The notes beneath the pieces were generated by a model. The model searched no databases and was not told the origin of the DNA. It saw nothing but the letters and a program-made list of their open reading frames with translations. A stretch of DNA of 64,000 nucleotides. Source: Aphanomyces cochlioides (taxonomy: Eukaryota; Oomycota; Saprolegniomycetes; Saprolegniales; Verrucalvaceae). The translations under genes and the position numbers were made by a program. The stretch is taken from NCBI GenBank assembly GCA_019828595.1, contig JAHQRK010000010.1, positions 620,001-684,000 on the forward strand. Reading direction: 5' to 3'. Within the stretch, counting starts at the first letter, position 1. Each line of letters begins with the position of its first letter. This document shows, piece after piece, positions 25,075 to 36,417 of this stretch.

Positions 25075-28000
25075 ATCACCACAACGAAGGCATCGATGAG
25101 GGACTGACGGATATCGTCCAACTCACAGTGGACACTAACAATTGCCAACTCGTATGGGGACTGGCCTCTCTGACTGCTGCCGCCATACTCGAGAACACAG
25201 TCTTCAAAATCCCTACGAGAGATGGCTCTCAATCATTCACCATGAAATCCAAAAATGCCATGGATGGATTCTTCATAGACATCCTCGGCTTCACTGTTGA
25301 CAGTGAGGCCAAGGCACACCTGTGGGAAATCCTACGCGCCGCCGGAGCAGCTCCCATCTCTGGCATTTATACCAAAACCTCCGAGTCCTTCGGGACTAGT
25401 GGTAGTCGCTATTGGCTGACGCTCAAAACCAGCGACCCGCCAGCGCTGTTTAAATCGAACGGCCGATTGATCGACGAGATCATTTTTCTCGGCAAATGCT
25501 ATCGAGTCTTCAGACGAGACTGGTTTAACCACCGCAAGCAAACCCAACGAGCTGACCTGGATATCTTGGCCCGTGAAAAGAAAATCCCCTTGCCTGGATC
25601 CCAGACGTCTCCAAGCAATACCAGTGCACGCACCACTCAAAACGGTAAACGACAACGAAGTGACCAGGATTCCGAATCCCCGTGGGAACTGGTCACCAAA
25701 GGGGCCACCCTTGGCTCATCTGCCACACCACTCCCTTGGACTTCTCCAAACATGTACCAAGCGCTGGACGATCGAGTTGTTGTCTCCACAAAACTCGTGG
25801 CAAACAAGACTGGATCCGACATCATGGTCTTGCCAGCGATCCTAGAGCGCCCTGACGCTCCACTCTCTGTCCCACAAGACGCGTATGTCAGTGGCACCAA
25901 AGTCCACCGCAACAAAGCTGTCCGCGTGAAGACGTCGTTAAACACGACGCTCGACGAGTTGGCTGCCTTAGATGCTGCTGTCGCAGAAGCTCAGGCAGCT
26001 TTCGAGTCCAACTGCTCGACTGCTGCGTCCAAAACCAAACTAAATCTGGCTCAATACATCGAAGCCGGTGAAGCTGACTGGATCCAGCAGGATCTAGAAG
26101 ACCACCCCTCGTCTTTCGCCGTCAACTCAACGAGATGGCCCACTCCTCGCCCCAATTACTGCAGCCCCTGGCCCAACTCCGACTACTCAACAGGTGGCTA
26201 CGGGCTTCCCAGGGCGCAACAACATCCTTTCCTAAGCTTTACACCGATACATTTGGTCGCCGCTTTTCCTTGACCAACCTCATCGCCGACTTCGAGACTT
26301 TAGTCGCATCATCTCAGCTTGAACAATCTGTATGCTCCATGCACGAGGATACAAGTCAGATCACGCCAGTTGAAGTCGAAACGATCCTTGCCCTCACCGA
26401 GATGATACTTGGATCCACAGCGCCCCTGATCTACTCGAGCGATACTGCTATATACTCACTCACGGCTCAACCTGTCTTCTCCATCCCCTCACGCTCGCGT
26501 TCCAGATACCTTGCGTCAGCTACCGTACGACACATCCTATGGGGATCGCCGACGCTAGGAACCACTCTGTGGGATGCGCTGAAAGCTATTATAACTGCAG
26601 CACACGCAGCTACTAAATCACCAACGACGCATGACGAACAAAGCTCCAACCATCCCTTAGACGTAGTCAGGCAGACCCTCAACCGATGGGCTGTCATCAT
26701 GAACACTATGGAGATAGCTGAAGAGCTCGAAGCTCTGAACGTCGAGTTTGAGAATCAAGTCATGCTTGAAAACTCCACGCGCCGTCTCGTCCAGGGCGAC
26801 CTCACAGACCTCTGGACTGACTTCACAATATCTGCGAGTGGTTAATCCTGTCTCAACTTCCACCCAACTTGGAGGCGCGGCCAGCGTCTCATTCACCACC
26901 TGCAACCTCAACGGATTTAAAGATCACGACGACACCCCCGCATTAGCTCTCGGCAAGCACCTCCACCAATGTGTGTTCTTCCAAGAAACCAAAATCAACA
27001 ATCAAGACCATTTCTGCACCATCCGCCCGTCACCTGACAAATCACGTTGGCCACAAGAAGTACCAACTATTTGTGAATGACCAGAGAACGTCCACCCACA
27101 GTTCCACGACGCGTCGAAGCAAGGGCGTAGCGACCTTCTCTCACGAGTCAATGCCAGGTCTCCACAATCTCAAATCGCTCTATGACAAACGAGTGCCCAA
27201 TCGGTACCTAGTCGTTCGAACGATGTGGACCACAACACCCGTCTTCTTTCACAACGCTTATGCACCCGTCGAGGATGACCAACGCGCTGCCTTCTTTGCA
27301 TCTCTCCCAACGGTCTTCGACGACAATGACTACTGCCAACTACAACAACGGAAAAGCCGAATGTCTCGCCTGGCTGGCAACACTACGCGTCCCAGACGCA
27401 TATCGGCTTAAGTACCCTTCGACACGAGCGTTCTCCGGTCCCGGTCGCAGAAATCGACTGGATTACATCTTCATTGTCAAGGGGCTAGCGACCCACCATC
27501 TGCACAGCTCAGTCTACGAAGCTAACCGATTCAGTGGGGACCGTCTAATGCACACGACAACCCTAGCAACGGTGATACCAACCACACCTTCAAAAAAGTA
27601 GCCCACTACATGGCGGCTCCCACGGGAGCTTCTCCTCAATCCACACACAGCAAAAGCTATCAAAAGCAAGGCCCAAAGCCTCCTCGACGAGCTCATCGAG
27701 GACACAGAATGCAATGCAGGGACAAAGTGGCTTGGTTGGCTTCGTCGAATGAAGCGTAAGATGAGGCAAGGCCATTTCAATCGTCAACGCCACCGTCAGA
27801 AGCTCCTGACAATGTTTCGTCGATGTGTGGTCAAAGTGAAATCGGACCTGCGCGCCGGTCTCGTCGAGCCAGCGGCTGTCCAAACGGCGCGCGATAGATA
27901 CACTGATGCAAAAGCTGAACAACGCCAATCCTCTCTAGACCGTGGATTTGACCGTCACGCTACTCTAAACGAATCAGCTACGGCGCATTTCCTGCGTAAA

Positions 28001-28288
28001 CCACCTGCGCTGAAGGTACCTATCACCTCAGTGATGAGAAACGGCGTGATCACAACAAATCCGGAGGAAATTGCTAGCATCTTCACAACACTGGCGGTCC
28101 ATAATGGTGCTGCCCGCAACAACACCCTCGCCCGATCCTGCTCTACAGGAGACTGTCATCAACCACGCACAGGTTCATTGTCACCTGATCAACGCAGAGC
28201 TCTTGACAGACCAATTAGCGCCTCTGAACTGTGCTCAGCAATCAAGGCAATGCGCAGAAACAAGTCGCCTGGCCTGACACAGTCTTCG
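25075..28288 (+). mobile_element. Degenerate LINE-type (non-LTR) retrotransposon, truncated at both ends
   Basis: An open ORF1 frame is already running at 25075, right at the edge of the inverted tRNA repeat, so the 5' end is missing. ORF1 (to 26845) is followed by ORF2 with an AP-endonuclease domain, a linker, and the start of a reverse transcriptase. The ORF2 frame closes in foreign sequence at about 28277-28290, where a minus-strand gypsy chromodomain begins. Frameshifts and at least one in-frame stop show the copy is dead. No poly-A tail or target-site duplication can be assigned, because both ends are lost. Confidence 0.85.
25089..26845 (+). pseudogene. LINE ORF1 remnant
   Basis: The frame is open from about 25089 (no ATG at its left end) to roughly 26120, then appears to shift by one base into the frame that ends with TAA at 26843-26845. 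The first part, rich in polar residues, includes a stretch with the look of a nucleic-acid-binding ORF1 domain at about 25380-25560. The middle is Ser/Thr/Pro-rich (about 25600-25780). I saw no CCHC zinc knuckle. Its position just upstream of an AP endonuclease is what identifies it as ORF1. The frameshift could be a sequencing error, but neighbouring parts of the same element carry more of them. Confidence 0.7.
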
Positions 28289-28330
28289 AATCAAAGTAGC
28301 GCTGCAATAATACTGGAACATCTTCAATGA
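26846..28330 (+). pseudogene. LINE ORF2 remnant: AP endonuclease, linker, start of RT
   Basis: The endonuclease start is seen at about 26895-27000 (CNLNGFKD, then FFQETKI with the catalytic Glu). The frame then shifts near 27030. The middle of the domain follows at 27120-27330 (GVATFSH, then NAYAPVEDDQR). A second shift leads to the end of the domain at 27450-27560 (RNRLDYIF, later GDRLMH where an active copy would be expected to have SDH). A TAG interrupts the frame at 27599-27601. The linker (WRLPRELL) and the RT entry motif NKSPGL at about 28259-28276 come next. All catalytic RT motifs are missing, so the copy cannot retrotranspose by itself. Confidence 0.8.
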
Positions 28331-28450
28331 GATTGTTTAACGGTTCCAATGTGGCTTCGGCATCGTCAAGACCCAACCAATAAACAAGCACTTCGTACGA
28401 TGAACGTATAGGGCGAACACCTCCAAACGCACGGACCATGTGACCGCCAT
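28287..28450 (-). pseudogene. Chromodomain at the 3' end of the gypsy remnant
   Basis: The minus-strand frame reads RPIRSSYEVLVYWLGL, then DDAEATLEPLNNL and EDVPVLLQRYF. This is the chromodomain pattern (aromatic start, V-x-V-x-W-x-G-L, then E-x-T-x-EP). In chromoviruses this domain ends the integrase and steers insertion to particular chromatin. It lies only about 100 nt from the zinc-finger part, so the roughly 600-nt integrase core expected between them is missing. Downstream sequence switches to LINE. Confidence 0.75.
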
Positions 28451-30771
28451 CATTGTGGCGGGCAAAGTTCAATGTCTTCAGTGACATTGAGGTCACTGTC
28501 GCAATAGAACCGTAAACGGCTAGCATGATGTGTGGAGCGGGCAAATGGCTCCACAAGATCTTCAACGATAAAGACCCATGAGCACCATTGACGTAGAGCC
28601 GCAGTCGTAACTTCCACACCACGATGACCAGACAAGTGAGCATGCGCAATAATTAAGTGGCGAGTTTGAAGCGACGTAGCATTAGCAGGGATCCAGATCA
28701 AACCATCAGAGTAAACGAAGCAGGATTTTTCAATGCTCCAAACAACTCCATCGGGTGGTGGTAAATGCTGGGACTGTGCAGAAGAAATGTCGCTCAATGT
28801 TGGCCAAATAAAATCAGCTGATTGTAAGGGTGAAACGGGTGCTAGCGCAAGAGCTCGGACTGCGCTGGTGGATACTGTTGACGGTGTTACGTCCCATCGA
28901 CTAAGCATATCCGCCCAAACGTTTGTATCTGCAGGGATGTGCTGAATCGAATATGTGTAAACTGTCATGATCATCGCCCATCGTTGTAAACGGTCCGCTT
29001 GATGGCGCTGCATTGTACCATCGGTGGCCAGAGGGTCAAAGATATACACAAGGTTTCGATGATCAAATTGTGAAACCACCGGGACGCAACAGTAGATATT
29101 CAAGGCGCTTGCAACTTTCTACGATTGCAAAGGCCTCTTTATCTGGTATCGGCCAACGACTAGCGGAGCCAGTGAAACAACCACTGAGGAACGCAAGCGG
29201 TCGACGTCGCTGTCGAGATAGTGGTAATGTAGCGTCCTCAGCCGGTACTTGAGTAACAACGGAGCCCCAAAAATCAAGTGACGCGTCAGCAAACAAATAA
29301 ACTACCGTATCAGCCGCCGGATGCGATAAAAGTACCATGGAAAGCAGGGCGTCTTTCACACGGCTGAAGCACTCGTCATGTATGTCATGTATGTAGACCA
29401 TGCAAACGAGGATAGGAGGACTTTGTCCAGCTTGCGTTGTTTACGGCTGGCGACGGATTTTGCTGCAACAGATAGCAAATCCATAAGCGGAGCAACTAAA
29501 GCAGAGCAGTTAGGTATGCTAGATCGCATCCAATTTGCACAACAGAGAAACTTTTGAAGCTGAGCAGCCGTGGTTGGTGTGCGAAGATTTACCAGACCAG
29601 CCACTCGATCGGGGCAATGGCTGATACCATCAGCCGTAATAATTTTTCCGCACCATTTTGCCTCAGTCAGAAAAAATGAACACTTATTGGGATGGAGCTT
29701 CAGGCCACTCCGTTCACAAGCTTGCAACACACGTTCCAAGACTGAGAGTAGGTCATCTTCGGAGGATGCATACCCCAGAATATCGTCGAGCCAAGCAAGG
29801 ATGCCACGATAAAGTTCATCTCTGAATATGAGTTCCACACAAGACTGGCAATAGCCGACGCTGTCAGAACCGCCCATTGAAACACGCGTAGGAGTCATCA
29901 TGCCCCTGTGGGTCATGATGGTGAATACCTCTTGACTGGTCGAAGCTAACGGAAGTTGCCAATACCCTCGAAACTAGTCGAGAGCAAAGTAGAAACGGCT
30001 GCCAGCTAAAAACCCAAGGGCAACCTCTAGCTGAGGCATAGGCCACTGTAGAGGTTCCGTGCGTGCGTTGACTGAACGCAAATCGACAGTCTTCGATATG
30101 AGCCGTCCTTTTTAGGTACTATGCGGGGAGGAGAGGACCATCGACTACCAGTGTTGAGATAAACCAGCCCACATTTTTCGAGCTCCGCCATGTGGTCTTC
30201 CATGAATTTTTGATGGGAGGGTGGGTATCGCCGAGTCGAACGTTTTGCCTGGGAAACACCTTTGCGCAGACGAATTTCGAGTGGGGGAACTTTGACCGCA
30301 GGATCGCGCCCAAAACTGAGACGAAACACGTCGACGGATCGTTCAAGCATTGTGCCAAGTGTGGTCCATTGAGGCCGCATTTTGAACTCGACCTTGTAAA
30401 AGACGTTCAACTTCGTTGCGATCCGACATAGAGCAAGAAGGCAACGTTGAGACATCCGGAGACCCAGGGAAATCGTCGTCTACAGGACCAGAAGACCAAA
30501 GATGACTTTGAGACACCTTATCATGATCATGATCGATACCAGAATGTGTCGGATTTGGTGGATCGACTGACAGAAAGCTTAATGCAGAGGCAGTGATAGC
30601 TGGAGAAGGTAATTGGGCTGATGTTTCACTTGGAGATGACGCAGGCGAAATTAACTGTAAATCAGGGACAGGGCCTTCGAGATTCCAGTCGTGTCCATGA
30701 TTTCGTGCACGGACTAGGAGCGCGTCGAGGGAATATCCTAACGTTTCCATCACTGGACGCGATAAGATCAA
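28450..30771 (-). pseudogene. Gypsy Pol fragment: RT, RNase H, integrase zinc finger
   Basis: Pieces in different frames follow the family order. Post-protease segment: ILSRPVMETLGY near 30770. RT start: about 30250-30120, with PPRIVPKKDGSYRRL. RT catalytic box: LDDILGYASSEDD at about 29800, where the first position of the usual xxDD box is Leu. RT connection: HPNKCSFF. RNase H: GSVVTQVP to FAIVESCKRLEYLL at about 29270-29090. RNase H end: DMLSRWD near 28910. Integrase zinc finger: HAHLSGHRG with its Cys pair partly lost. Frame changes near 30400, 30040, 29900 and 29380 and a TAG near 29976 break the polyprotein. Confidence 0.8.
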
Positions 30772-30801
30772 CCGGGGCGTTTGTAAACCATCTTCGACGA
30801 C

Positions 30802-31690
30802 TCAAGCAGACAAGTTTCGTAGTACTAAAGGCCCAGCGGACGTTGTTAACGAGACGTTTCCAAGTACAATGCTGTCACGAACGTATACAGGCTCTCCCAT
30901 GAACGGTTCCAGATTGTGATGTTGACCAGGAATAATTCGGCAATACACTCCTGCTGCACGCAATGCAGCAAAAAGACTATAGTTGACCACGGATGTATCC
31001 GCGCCAGTGTCAAGCAATACCGACTCAATGTACACCGCGTTTTCGACCACGGCAGCCACAGAACCGCCATCTTCAGTGATTTCTTCCACCGGTTTTCGGA
31101 GGACACACTTAGCAATGCGCAACCGGCGAGAGTCAGCAATACAGGCTCCAATAGGCATCACGTACGACTGAAACCCCAGTTGTCGAAGAGAAGCACATTG
31201 GAACCAATATTCTTGATACAGCTGCATGAATTCTTTTTTCGCCGCCGCTGTCGTTCCGTCATATCGTGGTGGCTTTGGCAGTTGTGGCATCCCTTGCAAC
31301 CAGGCAGGGTCAGTGTTTTGAGATGCGGGCATTGTCGTTTCCCCCGCAGCGTTGTCTACCGTGATCGATACGTCTTGTTCGTTTTGTTCGAGACGTTGTG
31401 CATACGACGCGCGTCTCGTAGGGTCAGAAAAAGGTCCTTGCACATATCTTTCAGGTGTCAGTGGCATCGACATGACTGACGGACGGGATGTATCGAGCGA
31501 CATTCGTCCAAAAGCTTAAGACAAGGAAACTTCAGATTGACGATGAATCGGAGCAGCTTGGTCGGAGCTTGCTGTCGACAACGGTGTAGGTGCACTGATA
31601 GCGGCTTCGGGGACCACACCGGAGGCGGCATCAGTGGGTTCTATTGGCTCATTTGGCCGAATGCGTTCGAAAGTTGAGCTTTCTTCCAAG
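30802..31690 (-). pseudogene. Gypsy Gag-protease fragment
   Basis: A long minus-strand frame starts with ATG at 31503 and runs to 30802. The same frame is open upstream to about 31690 except for a TAA near 31516. After a Ser/Thr/Pro-rich start comes a Gag-type helix segment (about 31260-31190: KKEFMQLYQEYWFQCASL). The retroviral-type protease follows (LLDTGADTSVV, about 31000). The Gag segment is much shorter than usual and runs almost directly into the protease, so most of Gag appears to be deleted. Confidence 0.75.
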
Positions 31691-32433
31691 CAGAAAAACT
31701 AGTTTTATTCTGCGTTCCGGGTAGGGACGCTTGCGAAATGGAAAACTGGATCAGGAAGCGAGGATTTAGTCTGCCGAACTACACTCACTAGACTAAAAGA
31801 CCTTGAAACAAACGTCTGGTCCAGGTTGCCTTCAAGCATACAAGTGCAAAATACACAGTATTGTGGAACATGCAACGACAAAAACCATCACCCATGGAGC
31901 AGTGCCAGAAGATCGAAGAATACAGCAAATGCAACAACCACAGCAAGATGTAAGAACTTCATCTTGAAGTGGCCGGCTGTGATGGGGTTAAACCACAGAT
32001 ACAGAACAGCAGAGAATGCCAGACTTGCTCGCCGATAGAGATCTTCCTAGGCTTTTCTTACAGAGACCAATGCCGAAGAATAATTTTCCAGTCTCTCAAC
32101 TTTTTTTAGCATGTGCCGACCGTCCATTCTGCACGCTCAGAGGTTAAAAGTTTCTAACTGTTAATTGACATGTTAAAAAGCAACGCTAATCATAACGTCG
32201 TACGATTTTTCTCGGATTTTTGAGGTCACTCGAAAGTCAAAGTGGGCTTCGGAAATGGAACTGAGTAGTACAGGTTATGTGTATGAGGGGCTGCTATAAA
32301 AAGTCCTCATCCTGCGCTGCCTGGTTTTGATTTCCAAATTTGTGCACTTCTTTCGTTGTCATTTTCTTTCGGTGCTTTGCTTTCTGTGCTCGCGAATGAT
32401 TTCATTTACAAAAAGCATGATGTATTCTAGGAG
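31691..32433. other. Intergenic stretch after the retroelements, no gene seen
   Basis: This stretch lies between the start of the gypsy remnant and the 3' end of the GPCR-PIPK gene. It may include degraded leader or LTR of the gypsy element. A 70-codon plus-strand frame at 31826-32038 has no recognisable content. No tRNA, repeat or promoter element was identified. Confidence 0.5.
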
Positions 32434-35384
32434 TTAAAGCCATACTACAGGATCTTCAGCTTGTGAAGATTGCTGACGTGCTGGTGGATTTGTTGACCTT
32501 GTCTTGACGAGCTGTGGTGTCGCTCCGCTTCCGAAACTCACTGGTTCCAGAGAGCTATTCTGAGCAAAAAGTGGAAGCAAGTGTTGCTTTCCCATCGTGA
32601 CGCTTTTTGAGACAGGTTCGTCCATCGCAATAATGTCTCGTAATTTGTTTTCAAACCGAACTTGGTAAGCGTATGGAGGGATTGCCGACAGACCGTGAGG
32701 ATCTTTATTGCGCAGCCAAATTTTGACCCAGCGCTCGAGTCGTTTGTTCCAGTCCCAAGTTTGCAATATGTCAATCACACCAACGTAATAAAGACCAGGA
32801 CCAGAGATTGAGTCACACAAGTGGGGATTTTGACCACCTATTGATGAAATGTGAAGCTAATCTAGAATCGTGGGCGACTTACTCGAGCCAGATTTGTCGA
32901 CTTTGTATTGAACATCCACGACACCAATGAGAAGCGAGTAGTCCATGATGCCCTGGTCTCGAAGGAACACTGAATCTTTCCTGAGTTGCTCCAACAGCGC
33001 ATTGCCTAGTAATTCATAATACATTCTCATTCATATTCACTCGAGAACAAACCTTCAGCTCGGCCAAGACGCAAGCGATGGTGCAAATCGTCGTCTTTGA
33101 GAACGACGTTGGGCTCGTGAGGGCCAGCCAAGTTGGGGCAAGTCTAGTTGTTCAAGGTAGAAGAAGATATCAGAGGGGGAACTCACTCGTTGCTTCGCTG
33201 GGTTGGAGTGGTAGATGAATTGCATGGAGCAGTATCGGCATTTGACTTTGGCCCCTTCCCGAGGATTTTGGTAGCTTCGGTTGACCCAGCTTCCCTTGAT
33301 ATCATATCGATGGTGGATTTCGGGCGCATTGGCAAACAGGTTTTCCATTACGACAAAGTAAAACTTGTTGCCATGGAGAGTGATCATAAAACACCCAAAG
33401 AAACGAGTCAGCTTGGAGTCTGGGTTGGCCAATATGTGATTGCGGTAGTCAGGTGCGATTTTGGCAAGGAAACGAGCTTCCGACTCAACCATGCTCTTGA
33501 CAATAAATCGCATATCCTTGCTGAAAAACATAAATGCCCCACTGGCACCCTCACTGATACTGGGCTTTGTAGCTTCTTCGAACGAATCCACGAAATCACT
33601 CGCCGAGAGATTAAAATGCTCGCGCAATTGAGCAAACGTGCCCTATCGCCACGAGACTTCAGTAATTTCACAACGAAACAAACATACCGGACGGTAGTTG
33701 ACAAAATGAATTGATCGCTTCAAGTGTTGCTTGGTTTCTTGTACGTGTTGGCTCGAACGAGGCAGAGAATCAATCATTGTGAGTCGAATATTGTCCATTG
33801 ATCTCGACGAATTGACAGAAGATCGTCGATTGGATTCGTCAGCCGCCGTTGCTTCAAACACTTCGTCCGATTCTTGGATAGCTCGCAGCATGCCTTTGAT
33901 GGTATATTCAAGCAAGTCATTTTGGAGCGATGTGTTCAATTGCGCCGATACGTTTGTATCCACGCCTTCAGGGGAGAAATGAAGCCATTCGATTGTGATC
34001 CGCTTGGGGGAATTAATCACAAACCACAAGAAGTACCTAAATGACGCAGGTAATCACAACAAGAAGGTGTACAAAGATCGTACGTAACAATGCCACGACC
34101 AGCGAGCAAATAGCAATACAGCTTGAATACTTGATCCTTTTGCAATTCGTCCGCAGGAGCAGAAGGACTGTACCAAGCCGCGTAAAACGCAAACGTGACA
34201 GTCCAGTAGACAGTGTAGCTGATAATACTAACAGCACCATCGCGAAGCATGCCTATTTAAGGATGAGACGTGATTCCTGAAGAATTTCTGTACCTTTGCG
34301 GGTCTCCATAGTCTTGCTCAAGCCCATGCGAAGTCGTCGCAAGCTTGATCCCAGTACAAAAAATGCAAACGCGTAGAAAATAACCATCCAAAAAAAGAAA
34401 GCCACCCACGTCGACACGTTGAATGAAAAGTAGACGTTGGTGGCAAGGTTGGCGACAGGATCAAAGCTACAACAAGCATAGGTTAGACGTTGATTGGGTT
34501 GGGCAGTACCGTTTAGCATAAGTCCAGCAGAATTTACCCTCGGCGAAGCCAAACAAGCCATCTTTTGAGGCCATAATGACTGACAACACAAGCGCAAAGA
34601 AGTAGACGAAGCGGACGTAAAGTTGGCGATTGCGTTTGACGGACGTGAATGGGTTGTTCAACGACAAGTAAAGATCAAGCTACGAGACAGTGAAGTTGAA
34701 GTGCATTGTGAGCAGAGCGTACCGTGAGCATAAAGAACCAAGCATCAGCCGAAATGAACAAGAATTCCGTCACGGCCGACAAATACCGGCAAGAGAGGTA
34801 TTCGCCAACAGTGTAGAAACCCCAGTGAAGCCACAATGGATCAAAGAGAAAGCGAACGGAAAGCATCAAATCCATGATTGCGCGATAATACAAGAGTGGG
34901 TTAGGATGACGCTGATACGCATGAACACCGTGGTAAGTGACAATTACAACACAGCTCGTGATAAAAGTTTGACCAGCTCCCATGACAAGCCCGGCATTGA
35001 GCTCGTGCCTACAAACGTGGGTTGAATAACTCTATTCCTGACAGGGGCACATGCATACCCTTCAATCTGAGTGATCAATAAGGCGAAAATGAGCGTCACC
35101 ACAGTGACACCGAGTCCGAAAAATCCCATGCAGAATCCTGGCCATGTGAACTTGAGGCTGAAACCATCAAAGAGCGCAGAGCGAAGCGAGATGACTTGCC
35201 CTGTACCTTCTTCCTCGGACATGTCGAACGTTTTAATGTGCTGTTCGTCCATCAAAATGTCGTCCTTACGACCAAAGATGCTCATGCGCGTGGACGAGCT
35301 CTGACTTGATATCGCCCTGTTGATGCTCATCGTCTCCCGAATGCTGGACGACGACGACGGCGGCCGGACTTTCTCCTCTGTCAT
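32434..35384 (-). CDS. GPCR-PIPK: seven-transmembrane receptor fused to a phosphatidylinositol-phosphate kinase
   Basis: Ten exons join in phase: 35384-35059, 35008-34723, 34679-34510, 34466-34294, 34252-34084, 34036-33688, 33642-33187, 33143-33053, 33005-32883, 32837-32434 (848 aa; introns 41-50 nt). After a Ser-rich cytosolic start come seven hydrophobic segments (residues about 82-375). A linker follows, then a PIPK domain (about 475-800). The kinase shows the ATP-site Lys at about 540 (FIVKSM), the catalytic DIKGS at about 605, MDYSLLIGV at about 694 and the late IDxL motif near 730. It is expected to phosphorylate phosphoinositides at a membrane in response to a ligand. Such fusions are known from oomycetes and Dictyostelium (RpkA). 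The start Met was chosen because its exon leads directly into TM1. Ligand and exact lipid substrate are unknown. Confidence 0.93.
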
Positions 35385-35576
35385 CGTGACGACTCTCCAA
35401 GTGGTGGCGAAGAATAATTGTGGAAGTTCGTCCCCTCGACAGTCGGCGCTTCGGCCAAACTTCGGTCGAAGTACATATTCGAACATTTTTCATCCAATGG
35501 AAGAAAAGTCCCATGAAAAGATACTTTCTTGGTCAGCAAAAAGAGTTTGGCAGGAAAAATGATATCGGTGAAGTTC

Positions 35577-36221
35577 TTATCCTCCTTGTCCTCCATAGCT
35601 TCGTAGACTCTCTTGCCTCGTTGTTTTAGGATGAATAAAGTTTATCTCTCGCTGCTTGGCGAGGCGTTGTTTTGTCGGTACCTTGCTGTAGTGCACCGAG
35701 GAGTCACGTATGTACTAGTACTGACTGAAGGTTACCGGCCAGATTCAATGTTGACAACGACAATTGCGATGCATATAGCAAAGGACAAAAGGAAGAAGAC
35801 CACTCAGATGGTAGCGACGAAGGGTTCACGGGCTGATATAATGACTTTCATCGTGTCGATATCCCCAGGATGGTCAGAAATTATCGTGGACAATATGCGA
35901 AAGCCATTTTCTCCTGGCGATATTGTTGCCAACACTGGAGAAGTAGAGTTGTTTCCACAAAACACGTTCAACCTTGTCATGGACTTGACATCTCGGCTTT
36001 CAACTTCTGTAGCAAGAGCTCAAGCGATGGGACCTTGTACGGTGCATGAGGGATTGTCCACCGCACTACCGTTCTGTCTGGATGAGAATTCGCTTCGGGA
36101 TTAAAACTTGCTTGACGTTGCGTACAGTCATTTTGAAAAAGATCTGCTTCCCATGGACGCCACCAAGCGAACAAACCATCGAGGAGTCGGCCAGTTTCCT
36201 CATGATCGAGAGAATGCCCAT
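35577..36221 (-). CDS. Unrecognised membrane-protein gene or pseudogene, tentative
   Basis: A three-exon reading fits splice signals: about 36221-36070, 36006-35736 and 35685-35577, with introns starting GTAGTG (63 nt) and GTAACC (50 nt) and both ending ACAG. Exon 2 has an N-glycosylation-like NNST. It is followed by a strongly hydrophobic segment (VVFFLLSFAICIAIVVVNI, about 35780-35735). Exon 3 gives a basic cytosolic tail ending at TAA. Two faults remain: exon 1 and exon 2 do not join in phase, and a TGA stands directly before the membrane segment (about 35792-35790). So it may be a pseudogene or my exon 1 may be wrong. A competing plus-strand frame, 35613-36356, is open except for one TAA at 36102 and cannot be excluded. 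No family recognised. Confidence 0.35.
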
Positions 36222-36417
36222 TCAATCAGCAGCAGTCCTCATGGTCATGTGAATCCAATTCATCCCAAGGACGAACGATCACGAGATAAAATCTGCTGGG
36301 ATCCAAAGTCTCCATCGCCATCAGCTATATACGCCCAACGTCGTTCCAAGAAGTAAACAGATCTGTCGATTTAGGTTTTAGCACTACAAATGCATGGAGA
36401 GATATTAGTCGCGGATG

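Larger units (their letters stand above)
28287..31690 (-). mobile_element. Degenerate Ty3/gypsy chromovirus, minus strand
   Basis: Read from right to left it has a Gag-like N-terminal part (31690-31150), an aspartic protease with DTGADTS (about 31000), reverse transcriptase (30380-29500), RNase H (29400-28950), an integrase HHCC zinc finger (about 28690-28570) and a chromodomain (about 28400-28290). The order protease-RT-RNase H-integrase and the chromodomain place it in the chromovirus group of Ty3/gypsy. Frameshifts, stops and a missing integrase core show it is inactive. I could not find LTRs. It is opposite in orientation to the LINE fragment and abuts it. Confidence 0.85.
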
